8,802 nucleotides of DNA from the NCBI GenBank assembly GCA_964500775.1, contig CAZCQG010000063.1, positions 1 through 8,802 on the forward strand, given 5' to 3'. Below are positions 1 through 6,091 of the stretch, piece by piece. Within the stretch, counting starts at the first letter, position 1; each line of letters begins with the position of its first letter. The notes under the pieces were generated by a model. It ran no database searches. It saw only the letters and a program-made list of their open reading frames with translations, and was not told the origin of the DNA. This stretch comes from CAZCQG01 sp964500775. Its GTDB lineage: Bacteria; Campylobacterota; Campylobacteria; Campylobacterales; CAZCQG01. The translations under genes and the position numbers were made by a program.

Positions 1-2
1 CA

Positions 3-173
3 TTAGCGTTAGCATCTTTTGCTCTCACCCATTCCCAAATACAGATTCTAAAAGGGCTACTGCAATACAGATTCGTAGCGCAAAATTTTGATAGAGAGGA
101 ATTTATAGCTACTTTGCGCAGTACAAATAAAAGAGAGATCTTTTTGGAGCGCTACAAGGAGCTTTGTGTTTAA
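3..173 (+). CDS. 3' end of an unidentified protein-coding gene (partial)
   Basis: An open frame runs in from the left edge and ends at TAA 171-173, giving the last 56 residues of a protein whose start is outside the window. The tail contains LALASFALTHSQIQILKGLL, then QYRFVAQNFDREEFIATL, and ends in FLERYKELCV. It looks helical, with a leucine-rich stretch followed by charged residues. I see no motif that identifies the family. Its last 8 bases overlap the GTG start of the radical SAM gene, and that gene's Shine-Dalgarno sequence lies inside this reading frame. The two are therefore very likely co-transcribed and perhaps translationally coupled. Function is unknown. That this is a real coding end is inferred from the open frame and the typical operon-style overlap. 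Confidence 0.6.
   Translation, partial: LALASFALTHSQIQILKGLLQYRFVAQNFDREEFIATLRSTNKREIFLERYKELCV
156..161 (+). promoter_or_regulatory. Shine-Dalgarno site that fixes the GTG start of the SPL-like gene
   Basis: AAGGAG lies four bases before GTG 166, inside the end of the preceding gene. The spacing is slightly short, but there is no other good in-frame start nearby, and the first residues encoded from this GTG line up with the beginning of the SPL family. The GTG is therefore preferred. Confidence 0.65.
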
Positions 174-1158
174 AGAACCTTTTTCACACGTCTACATCGA
201 AGAAGACGTGCTAGAAGACGTATTGGCAAAAGAGATAACAGGTAAGCTCAAGCGGGCGCAAATTGTCGTTATCAAGCACTACAAAGACGTGTTTAACAGA
301 AAGAATCAGCATCTTGATTCCCAAAAAAAATCCCCAAAACTCATTCTCGCTAAAAAGCGCCCTCCGTTTATCTATGAAGGCTCGGCACTTATCCAAAACT
401 TCGGATACAAAAAATATCTCTACGCCCCGATAGTGCAAAACTGTGTGTACGACTGCCAATACTGTCTTTTGCAGGGGATGTATGAAAACGGAAATATCTT
501 AATCTTTACGAATTTTGAGGACTATTTTACGGAGGCGAAAAAGGTCATCGGCGATGAGGCGGTGCACCTCTCTATCTCGTACGATACCGACCTGCTCGCA
601 TTAGAAAAACTCCACGGCTTAAGTGCTCGTTGGATCGAGTTTATCCGATCCTCACAAAATATCGAGATGGAGCTAAGGACGAAAAGCGCCAACTATGCGG
701 CGCTCAATGGGATACAGCCCGCAAAAAACGTCATCTTGTCTTGGAGTTTGCTCCCGCAACGCTTTGTCGAGAAGTACGATACCCTCACCCCGGCACTTGA
801 GAAGAGAATCAAAGACGTAAAAAAAGCGATGGAAGAGGGATGGAATATGCGAATCTGTATCGATCCGCTCATCTACGATAAAGAGTACGAAAAACTTTAC
901 GGCGATTTTTTGGATCGACTCGCAAATCAAATCGATCTCACGAAAATACATTCCATTGCACTCGGTGCGTTTCGTATGAATAGCACCTATTTAAAAAAAA
1001 TACAAAAACAAGGGCGAATGAGCGATATTTTGTACTATCCTTACGAGGTGCAAGACGGTGCTTGTAGATATGAAAAAGAGAAAGAGGCGGCGCTGATTAG
1101 TTTTGTAAACGAGAGACTCTCTTCTTTCGTAAAAAAGGAAAAGATATTTATCGCTTAA
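166..1158 (+). CDS. SPL-family radical SAM protein (spore photoproduct lyase-like)
   Basis: This is a 330-residue protein, close to the roughly 340 of Bacillus spore photoproduct lyase (SPL). The [4Fe-4S]-binding CxxxCxxC motif is at Cys93, Cys97 and Cys100 (NCVYDCQYC), which supports S-adenosylmethionine-dependent radical chemistry in the cytoplasm. From memory of the Bacillus subtilis sequence, several later blocks align, for example TPALEKRIKDVKKAMEEGW with the SPLDKRIEAAVKVAKAGY region. The segment that in true SPL carries the hydrogen-donating Cys141 (FEASCTSD) reads LSISYDTD here, so Tyr139 replaces the Cys. SPL Tyr97 appears kept (Tyr99), while the second Tyr after the cluster is Leu101. 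The organism type does not form spores, so repair of spore photoproduct is unlikely and the substrate is unknown. The GTG start has an SD site and overlaps the previous gene by 8 bases. Family membership is confident; function is open. Confidence 0.85.
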   Translation: MFKEPFSHVYIEEDVLEDVLAKEITGKLKRAQIVVIKHYKDVFNRKNQHLDSQKKSPKLILAKKRPPFIYEGSALIQNFGYKKYLYAPIVQNCVYDCQYCLLQGMYENGNILIFTNFEDYFTEAKKVIGDEAVHLSISYDTDLLALEKLHGLSARWIEFIRSSQNIEMELRTKSANYAALNGIQPAKNVILSWSLLPQRFVEKYDTLTPALEKRIKDVKKAMEEGWNMRICIDPLIYDKEYEKLYGDFLDRLANQIDLTKIHSIALGAFRMNSTYLKKIQKQGRMSDILYYPYEVQDGACRYEKEKEAALISFVNERLSSFVKKEKIFIA

Positions 1159-1170
1159 TAAATATTGATG

Positions 1171-1176
1171 TAAAAT
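1171..1176 (+). promoter_or_regulatory. Possible -10 box before the cyclic-nucleotide-binding gene
   Basis: TAAAAT, preceded by TG, sits in the 43-base gap between the SPL-like gene and the next start, about 25 bases before TTG 1202. No convincing -35 is seen at the right distance, as is common in Campylobacterota. The same hexamer, followed by T, is the proposed -10 of secG. The gap is also short enough for simple read-through, so this is only a candidate. Confidence 0.3.
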
Positions 1177-1190
1177 TGACAAAATAGCAC

Positions 1191-1196
1191 GAGGGG
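1191..1196 (+). promoter_or_regulatory. Shine-Dalgarno site for the TTG start at 1202
   Basis: GAGGGG ends five bases before TTG 1202. It is the strongest ribosome-binding sequence in the gap and supports TTG over the next in-frame ATG, which is 22 codons downstream. Confidence 0.65.
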
Positions 1197-1201
1197 TACT
1201 T

Positions 1202-1921
1202 TTGCCAAATCTTGCCGACGAACTTAGAAAAGCCGAAACCGTACAGATACAGGATTTTTTGAAGGATATGGTGAGCGTCTCCAATAAAATGGTACGCGCC
1301 AATCACTCCAAGGTCATTATCGCCAAGGGGGAGCAAGAGCTATTTTTCTTTACAAAATATAATAAACTTACCTCTTTAATCAATGAAATCACCGATGACC
1401 TCGGTGTTAAAAAACACCAACTCAAGAAAAAACAAGTCTCCTATATTAATAAAGCCAATCTAAGCACCGCCGAAAACTCACTCTTGAAAAATAGAGACAA
1501 ATTTGCGTTTTTTAGAGATATGTCCGATGATGACGTTTTGGAGGTGACGGGTAACGTACTCTTCCTCAAACTCAAAAACGGTGAGATACTCTTTGAACAA
1601 GGGGGGGACGGCAAGGAGATTTACTACATCATGAGCGGCGCGGTGGATGTGATGATATGTGATAGGGTAAAGAGCGAGAAGTACATCAAAGTCGCAGAAC
1701 TAAAAACGGGGAATCTTTTCGGGGAGATGTCGGCTATCACGGGCGAGCCGAGGAGTGCTAGGATCGTATCAAATAACGATATGACGACACTCCTTAGCTT
1801 TGAGATAAAAAAAGAGGTAAATAGCCAAAACGCTAAGGCGCTAGCGGTTTTGTATAGAAACTTCAATCTCATCCTCGCAGAGAAAATCGTCCATATGAAT
1901 GAAAGGTTGTTGCAAAAATAA
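1202..1921 (+). CDS. Cyclic-nucleotide-binding-domain protein without an output domain
   Basis: The protein has 239 residues. Residues 1-100 are charged and mostly helical with no recognised domain. Residues from about 103 to 232 form a cNMP-binding beta-roll, and the phosphate-binding cassette is clear at 173-188 (FGEMSAITGEPRSARI). Gly174-Glu175 and Arg184-Ser185-Ala186 correspond to the Gly-Glu and Arg-Ser-Ala that hold cAMP in E. coli CAP, so ligand binding looks intact. The chain ends at the C-helix with no helix-turn-helix, so it is not a CRP/FNR regulator. It more likely senses a nucleotide and passes the signal to a partner. Its stop overlaps the ATG of the next gene by one base (TAATG), which points to that protein as partner. 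The start is TTG with an SD site. A run of seven G at 1601-1607 lies in the domain. No signal peptide or membrane segment is visible. Confidence 0.8.
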   Translation: MPNLADELRKAETVQIQDFLKDMVSVSNKMVRANHSKVIIAKGEQELFFFTKYNKLTSLINEITDDLGVKKHQLKKKQVSYINKANLSTAENSLLKNRDKFAFFRDMSDDDVLEVTGNVLFLKLKNGEILFEQGGDGKEIYYIMSGAVDVMICDRVKSEKYIKVAELKTGNLFGEMSAITGEPRSARIVSNNDMTTLLSFEIKKEVNSQNAKALAVLYRNFNLILAEKIVHMNERLLQK

Positions 1922-3375
1922 TGCACGGAAGAATCAGTAACTACAATACCAAAAACGGCTCCGGAGCGATAATCAACCAAAATAAAAAAATATTTGAATT
2001 GCGGAAGAACGCATGGCACGACTTTAAAACTACTCCTAGTCGCGGGATGCTTGTGGAGTTTCGACTCGACGACAAAGGAAAAGTGACCGATTGTAGATCA
2101 TCGAAATATCAAGACGTGGAAAACAATCCTTATATCACGATGACCGATTTTTGGGCGACCGAAGATGATTTAGCGCTCAATGACATCGAGGAGAATAAAA
2201 AAGACGAGATCGTCAACCAAAAAGCGCAAGCGATAGATCTCTCAAAAGTGCATACAATAAAAGAGGACAAAGAGATACGAGAGTGCGTTTTACTCTTCTT
2301 TATCCAGCAAAAAATGATGATCGACAAACATACCGACTTTTTGGAGAGCGAAGAATCCGAAGAGGCGGTTATAAACTATTTTTTACTCAAACGATTTTTA
2401 AACAAGGCGAAATCGCAACTGCTATTTTTGGATAAAAGAATCAATGAAAAAGATTTTGAAGAGATAGACCAAGAGCTTGTTGAGCTAGAAAATATCCACG
2501 AGAACTTTGTAAAAATGACGGCGGAGATTCCAGAAGAGTATTACACGGAGATTTATCTCAAGCAACAAATGGAGTATTACGCGCTCCAAAAAAAATCCAA
2601 AATGGAGGGGGAACGCCTTTTTCAACTCGCCCATAGGATAAAAAGCACCGAAAGCGATATAAATACTTTTAAAAAGCGACTGGAAATACCCGGACAAAAA
2701 TCTGAAGTCATCGAAGACCTGAAGCAAAAAATCACCCAAAGAGAACGAGAGCTACCCGACTATGTAAAACAACATACGCAGCTCGGTGACGCGCTCACGA
2801 GGGTAAATCTCCTTCTAGAAGAGTTTGCGAAAAAGTCCAAAGACCGATTTCCTATAGAATACGCCGAGACGAAAAAATATCTTTCCGATCAAATTACCAA
2901 AATCATTAACCATCTCGCATATAAGATGAATCTGTTGATTTGGGAAAAAGCAAGCGAATCCCAAAGCATCGCCCACAACTTCTACAAACAAAGCATCGGC
3001 GGGACGTTTAATTGTATGACTTTTTTGGAGTACTACCTCAAACAGCTTGATAAAACAAAGCTCAAAGACCACGACAAGGAGCTGTATGAATTATTGCTCG
3101 ACTATACCCGCAATAAGCAGAAAACGTTTGTCATCGTGTCGGAGAATCCCAATACGACAAACAATATAAAGTTGCATATTCTAAAAAAGAACGTAGATTT
3201 TTGTGTCGTACGCATCCCGCGACCCGTAGAGTTTTTGACATGGGCGAAGAGCAATAAATTTGAGGTTTTACTCGTGGATTCTTCGATTAAAGGGATACGA
3301 GCGCACGAGTTGATGTTAAAGATACTTCCTTTGACGAAAAACAGAGACGTAAAACTTGTTATGTTCTCCGAATAA
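1921..3375 (+). CDS. Cold-shock-like / coiled-coil / receiver-like protein of unknown function
   Basis: This is a 484-residue soluble protein with three parts. Residues 1-62 resemble a cold-shock OB fold: MHGRISNYNTKNGSGAI matches the strand pattern before and through RNP1, and KKIFELRKNAW resembles the RNP2 strand. The RNP1 aromatics are lost (KNGSGAI in place of KGFGFI), so canonical RNA or ssDNA stacking is doubtful. Residues from about 115 to 400 are charged and helical with likely coiled coil. Residues 401-484 resemble a response-regulator receiver: strand KTFVIVS, strand FCVVRI, strand EVLLVDSS with Asp453 where the phosphoacceptor would be, and strand VKLVMFS. The acidic pair after strand 1 is Ser-Glu (407-408 region), and the chain stops after strand 4, lacking the last helix-strand-helix. 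ATG overlaps the previous stop (TAATG) with no good SD, implying coupling. Its 3' end overlaps the gene on the other strand by 17 bases. The domain calls come from pattern reading. Confidence 0.7.
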   Translation: MHGRISNYNTKNGSGAIINQNKKIFELRKNAWHDFKTTPSRGMLVEFRLDDKGKVTDCRSSKYQDVENNPYITMTDFWATEDDLALNDIEENKKDEIVNQKAQAIDLSKVHTIKEDKEIRECVLLFFIQQKMMIDKHTDFLESEESEEAVINYFLLKRFLNKAKSQLLFLDKRINEKDFEEIDQELVELENIHENFVKMTAEIPEEYYTEIYLKQQMEYYALQKKSKMEGERLFQLAHRIKSTESDINTFKKRLEIPGQKSEVIEDLKQKITQRERELPDYVKQHTQLGDALTRVNLLLEEFAKKSKDRFPIEYAETKKYLSDQITKIINHLAYKMNLLIWEKASESQSIAHNFYKQSIGGTFNCMTFLEYYLKQLDKTKLKDHDKELYELLLDYTRNKQKTFVIVSENPNTTNNIKLHILKKNVDFCVVRIPRPVEFLTWAKSNKFEVLLVDSSIKGIRAHELMLKILPLTKNRDVKLVMFSE

Positions 3376-4042
3376 CTTTTCCGAAAATATATAAGACTTC
3401 AAAGCCAAGCACTAATCCGTCAAAATCTTTTACCAAGCGCTTCGCCTCTTTGTATGATAAAAGGTTGTACCCGCCGATGCCTGAGTGCTTAATGTATGTA
3501 AAAAGCGCCTCTTTGTTTTCAAAAACCAACTCATAGCGTTTCGCGTAAGTGTTCACATGAAAATGAGACTGAAAGATTTGAGTCAATTCCCGTGCACTTT
3601 TCAAAGGCGATGCAATGCCTAGGAAATCGTGAATCTCACGCATCGATTCCGAGGTGAAAATGGCGAGCGCTATCTCTTCGGTGCTCTCTGCTATTTTATA
3701 GGCGAGTGATTCTAGATTTTTTGACCACTGCAATGCCGATGCGGAGAGTAGTAAATCGTATCGCCTCCCAAAGCAATGTTCGTCAAACGATTCGCAAAGG
3801 AGACGTATGTTTGGATTTTTTGGATGTAAAGAGAGCATCGTTTCGGAGCGGTCGATCGCCGTAAAACTTTTGGGGGTTTGTTTGAGTGATTTATAGAGTG
3901 CACCTTCGCCGCACCCCAAATCTATAATATCTTTACCGCTGCAATCAAGGTTTTGTAAAAGCTCGGCTACGACGTTTTTTTGTACCAAGTTATATTTATC
4001 GTAAGTTTTTGCGGCGGTATCGAATTTTACGGCTATTTTCAT
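3359..4042 (-). CDS. bioC: BioC-like malonyl-ACP O-methyltransferase
   Basis: This is a 227-residue class I SAM-dependent methyltransferase, slightly shorter than the roughly 250 of E. coli BioC. SAM motif I is DIIDLGCGEG at 38-47 and the acidic end of strand 2 is Asp64 (FTAIDRS). BioC-like traits are the N-terminal FDTAAKTYDKYNLVQKNVV (BioC proteins start with F..AA..YD....Q..V), the motif-IV-region SASALQWSKN (BioC has a SN.A.QW pattern), and the C-terminal LSYKEAKRL with FEVLYIFGKV. BioC methylates the free carboxyl of malonyl-ACP so that fatty acid synthesis can build the pimeloyl chain of biotin. No other bio gene is in the window, so a different small-molecule methyltransferase cannot be excluded. 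The start is ATG at 4040-4042 with no recognisable SD. It is divergent from secG, and its stop lies 17 bases inside the 3' end of the neighbouring gene. Confidence 0.7.
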   Translation of the reverse strand: MKIAVKFDTAAKTYDKYNLVQKNVVAELLQNLDCSGKDIIDLGCGEGALYKSLKQTPKSFTAIDRSETMLSLHPKNPNIRLLCESFDEHCFGRRYDLLLSASALQWSKNLESLAYKIAESTEEIALAIFTSESMREIHDFLGIASPLKSARELTQIFQSHFHVNTYAKRYELVFENKEALFTYIKHSGIGGYNLLSYKEAKRLVKDFDGLVLGFEVLYIFGKVIRRT

Positions 4043-4077
4043 TCGCGGATTTTAATGGTTAATCAATAAATTTATGG

Positions 4078-4090
4078 TAAAATTCCACTC
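4078..4090 (+). promoter_or_regulatory. Candidate sigma70-type promoter of the secG cluster
   Basis: The 82-base divergent region between bioC and secG holds TAAAAT (4078-4083) as a -10 box, followed by TCCACTC. There is no good -35 17 bases upstream, only AT-rich DNA, which fits the usual Campylobacterota promoter style. The ten bases AATTCCACTC (4081-4090) recur exactly after the -10 of the promoter at the right edge of the window, which strengthens the call. Transcription would start near 4090, leaving a leader of about 35 bases. Confidence 0.55.
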
Positions 4091-4123
4091 CTTGAACTAG
4101 GAATATTATCAACAAGGTTTTTT
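4090..4123 (+). promoter_or_regulatory. secG leader with complementarity between its 5' end and the SD
   Basis: CCTTG (4090-4094) is complementary to CAAGG (4113-4117), which contains the secG Shine-Dalgarno AAGG (4114-4117, seven bases before ATG). A run of six T follows (4118-4123). An alternative four-base pairing, TTGA with TCAA, also exists. The pairing would hide the ribosome-binding site, but the stem is only five pairs with an 18-base loop, so regulation is speculative. The SD itself is secure. Confidence 0.3.
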
Positions 4124-4124
4124 A

Positions 4125-4487
4125 ATGACATCAATTTTATTAGTCACACAAGTTATTTTGGCGATCGTACTCACCGTCACGGTGTTGCTACAAAAAAGCT
4201 CAAGCATCGGGCTAGGCGCGTACAGCGGTAGCAACGAATCGGTTTTCGGAGCAAAGGGTCCGGCGGGGTTTTTGCAAAAATTGACAATGGCTTTGGGCTT
4301 GCTTTTTGTAGTAAATACCGTCGCTTTAGGTTATATTTATAATCAACAAAACTATAAAACGGTTATGGATGCTTTTGATTCTACCAAAGTGGTGCCCGAC
4401 GCTCCAAAAGCGCTAGAGGGCAATACTCCACCGCAGTCGCCTCCGATGCCTCCGAGTATTCCGGCGATTCCTGAAAAAACTAAATAA
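4125..4487 (+). CDS. secG: Preprotein translocase subunit SecG
   Basis: SecG is the small auxiliary subunit of the SecYEG channel in the inner membrane and assists SecA-driven export. The 120-residue protein shows the standard layout: membrane helix 1 at about 4-22, a glycine-rich loop with LLQKSSSIGLGAYSGS and FGAKGPAGFLQKLT (the conserved loop and entry to helix 2), and helix 2 at about 53-71. A tail from about 80 to 120 is rich in Pro (TPPQSPPMPPSIPAIP). Such low-complexity tails are common in SecG proteins of this group, and the tail should be periplasmic given the usual SecG topology. The ATG has AAGG seven bases upstream. It is the first gene of the rightward cluster, 10 bases before frr, and the secG-frr-pyrE order is also known from Campylobacter. 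Confidence 0.95.
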   Translation: MTSILLVTQVILAIVLTVTVLLQKSSSIGLGAYSGSNESVFGAKGPAGFLQKLTMALGLLFVVNTVALGYIYNQQNYKTVMDAFDSTKVVPDAPKALEGNTPPQSPPMPPSIPAIPEKTK

Positions 4488-4497
4488 GGGGAGCAAT

Positions 4498-5058
4498 ATG
4501 CAACTAAACGAAATTTACACATATGTGACCGACCATATGAATAAGAGTATAGATTCTATGAAAAAAGAGTTTTCGACTCTTCGCACCGGCAAGGTATCTG
4601 CTGCGATTCTTGATAACGTAAAAGTTGATTACTACGGCTCACCCACGCCTATTAGCCAAGTAGGCTCGGTAATAGCGACGGACGCATCTACGATTACCGT
4701 CACTCCTTGGGAGAAAAACCTCCTCAAAGACATCGAAAAAGCGATCCAAGAAGCCAATATTGGCGTAAATCCTAACAATGACGGAAGCGTCATCAAACTC
4801 TTTTTCCCGCCGATGACAAGCGAACAAAGAAAGGAGATCGCCAAGGATGCCAAAGCGATGGGCGAGAAAGCGAAAGTCGCCGTTAGAAATGTCAGAAAAG
4901 ACGGGAACGACAAGATAAAAAAACTCGAAAAAGATAAGGTGCTCTCAGAAGATGAGATCAAAAAAGGGCTTGACCATATCCAAAAAATTACCGATGATTT
5001 CGTCAAAAAGATAGACGATACGGTCAAAAGCAAAGAAGAAGAGATTCTTAAAGTTTAA
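4498..5058 (+). CDS. frr: Ribosome recycling factor
   Basis: RRF works with EF-G to split the post-termination ribosome so that subunits can be reused; it is essential in bacteria. The length of 186 residues matches the usual 185. Recognisable family segments are KEFSTLRTGKVSAAILDNV (24-42), the VDYYGSPTPISQVGSV block (43-58), the TITVTPWEKNLLKDIEKAI block (65-83), and the C-terminal helix with MGEKAKVAVRNVRKDGNDKI (121-140), whose Arg130 and Arg133 lie in the conserved ribosome-contacting stretch. The SD AAGGGGAG at 4486-4493 is the strongest in the window and overlaps the secG stop codon. That fits high expression and coupling. pyrE begins four bases after its stop. Confidence 0.97.
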   Translation: MQLNEIYTYVTDHMNKSIDSMKKEFSTLRTGKVSAAILDNVKVDYYGSPTPISQVGSVIATDASTITVTPWEKNLLKDIEKAIQEANIGVNPNNDGSVIKLFFPPMTSEQRKEIAKDAKAMGEKAKVAVRNVRKDGNDKIKKLEKDKVLSEDEIKKGLDHIQKITDDFVKKIDDTVKSKEEEILKV

Positions 5059-5062
5059 AATT

Positions 5063-5677
5063 ATGTCTATCGATTTAAAACAAGAATATATCAATCAAAA
5101 TGCTTTGCTAGAAGGGCATTTTCTACTTAGCAGCGGAAAACATTCACAATACTATCTACAGTCTGCAAAGGTGCTTGAGCAACCGAGCGTAGCGGCAAAA
5201 CTTTTGGGTACGTTAGCACAAATAGTAGAAAAAAGCGGAATAGAATTCGATACGATTTGTTCTCCTGCGCTTGGAGGTCTTATAGCCGGATATGAGCTTG
5301 CGAGACAGATGGATAAGCGCTTTATCTTTGTAGAGCGTGTCGGTGGTGAAATGACGCTAAGAAGAGGCTTTGAAGTAAGAAAAGGCGAGAAGATTCTTGT
5401 GTGTGAAGATATTATCACCACCGCCGGATCGGCTTTGGAGGCAAAACGCGTCGTGGAATCTTTGGGCGCTGAAGTAGTAGCGTTTGCCGCGATAGCCAAT
5501 AGGGGTGTGTGCAAAAGAGCAGGTTCGAATCTAGCACAAAAGCCGGAGTGCAAGCTCCCTAGCGACATACCGTTATTTGCGATAGATGACTTTATATTTG
5601 AGATATTTGACGCAGAGGAGTGCCCTTTCTGTAAGCTCGGTTCAAAACCTATCAAACCCGGTAGCAGGGGTAATTAA
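5063..5677 (+). CDS. pyrE: Orotate phosphoribosyltransferase
   Basis: PyrE joins orotate and PRPP to give orotidine 5'-phosphate, the fifth step of de novo pyrimidine synthesis, in the cytoplasm. The PRPP-binding motif is ILVCEDIITTAGSA at 111-124, matching the family pattern of two acidic residues followed by a TT.G loop. Other family marks are LLSSGKHSQYYLQSAKV (21-37), the SPALGGLIAGYELA segment (67-80), FVERVGGEMTLRRGFEV (89-105, the flexible catalytic loop), and the C-terminal ECPFCKLGSKPIKPGSRG (186-203), typical of the longer bacterial branch with two Cys. The length is 204 residues. The ATG is four bases after the frr stop with no clear SD, so translation probably depends on coupling to frr. 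Confidence 0.96.
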   Translation: MSIDLKQEYINQNALLEGHFLLSSGKHSQYYLQSAKVLEQPSVAAKLLGTLAQIVEKSGIEFDTICSPALGGLIAGYELARQMDKRFIFVERVGGEMTLRRGFEVRKGEKILVCEDIITTAGSALEAKRVVESLGAEVVAFAAIANRGVCKRAGSNLAQKPECKLPSDIPLFAIDDFIFEIFDAEECPFCKLGSKPIKPGSRGN

Positions 5678-5683
5678 AAAGAC

Positions 5684-6091
5684 TTGAAGATAGCCTCGAT
5701 TCCTTCACGAATAAAAGCTTTTATCGTGGATGCTTTTATGATTTATACCCCGATTCTTTATTTTATGACCTATATCGTAGCAGGGAGCGCGGAGGCATTT
5801 CGCACCTCTCCGCATATCCCTACGGCCGCGATTTTATTGTATGGTTTTATCGCCGCCTCTTTTTGGAGCTACAACGGACAAACTCCGGGAAAGCGGGCGT
5901 ATAACATAAAAGTGGTGTATAAAAAAACCCAAACACCGCCTATTTTTATATTAGCTTTCTTGCGATTTCTTCTACTGTTGATTTCTGCAGGTCTTCTGTT
6001 TGGTGTTGTTATTGCGTTTTATAGAGAGGATAAAGCAATGTTGCATGATCTTGTTTGCGGCACCGTCGTGATCGAAGATGAAAAGGCGTAA
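5684..6091 (+). CDS. RDD-family small integral membrane protein
   Basis: The protein has 135 residues and three likely membrane helices (about 12-32, 46-63 and 87-112). RDD-family marks are present: R9 and D16 in the first helix (SRIKAFIVDAFMI), the loop NGQTPGKRAYNIKVV at 64-78, and the terminal HDLVCGTVVI (121-130) with Asp122. The family is widespread and mostly uncharacterised; some members have been linked to sodium/proton antiport or found beside stress or secretion genes, so no specific role is given. The TTG start, six bases after pyrE, has only a weak A-rich upstream sequence. It is chosen because the RDD fold begins immediately after it. Its 3' end overlaps the MFS gene by 14 bases, so the two are probably made together. 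Confidence 0.85.
   Translation: MKIASIPSRIKAFIVDAFMIYTPILYFMTYIVAGSAEAFRTSPHIPTAAILLYGFIAASFWSYNGQTPGKRAYNIKVVYKKTQTPPIFILAFLRFLLLLISAGLLFGVVIAFYREDKAMLHDLVCGTVVIEDEKA

Noticed and set aside
323..330. A8 run in the SPL-like gene (another at 993-1000)
   Set aside because: Runs of A in Lys codons are ordinary at this base composition and give no specific sign of phase variation.
1624..2019. Open frame (131 codons) on the - strand across the junction of the cNMP-binding and cold-shock-like genes
   Set aside because: It has no SD or recognisable motif, and it is fully covered by two better-supported genes on the + strand.
4043..4124. Separate promoter and SD for bioC in the divergent region
   Set aside because: On the - strand the region is AT-rich with several TAAAAT-like sequences and no SD; none stands out enough to be listed.
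4632..5033. Open frame (133 codons) on the - strand opposite frr
   Set aside because: Ser/Phe/Leu repetition is what the antisense of a Lys/Glu-rich gene gives; frr explains the sequence.
5152..5655. Long open frame (167 codons) on the - strand opposite pyrE
   Set aside because: It lies wholly antisense to a clearly identified enzyme, is Ser/Ala-rich in the manner of antisense frames, and has no family motif.
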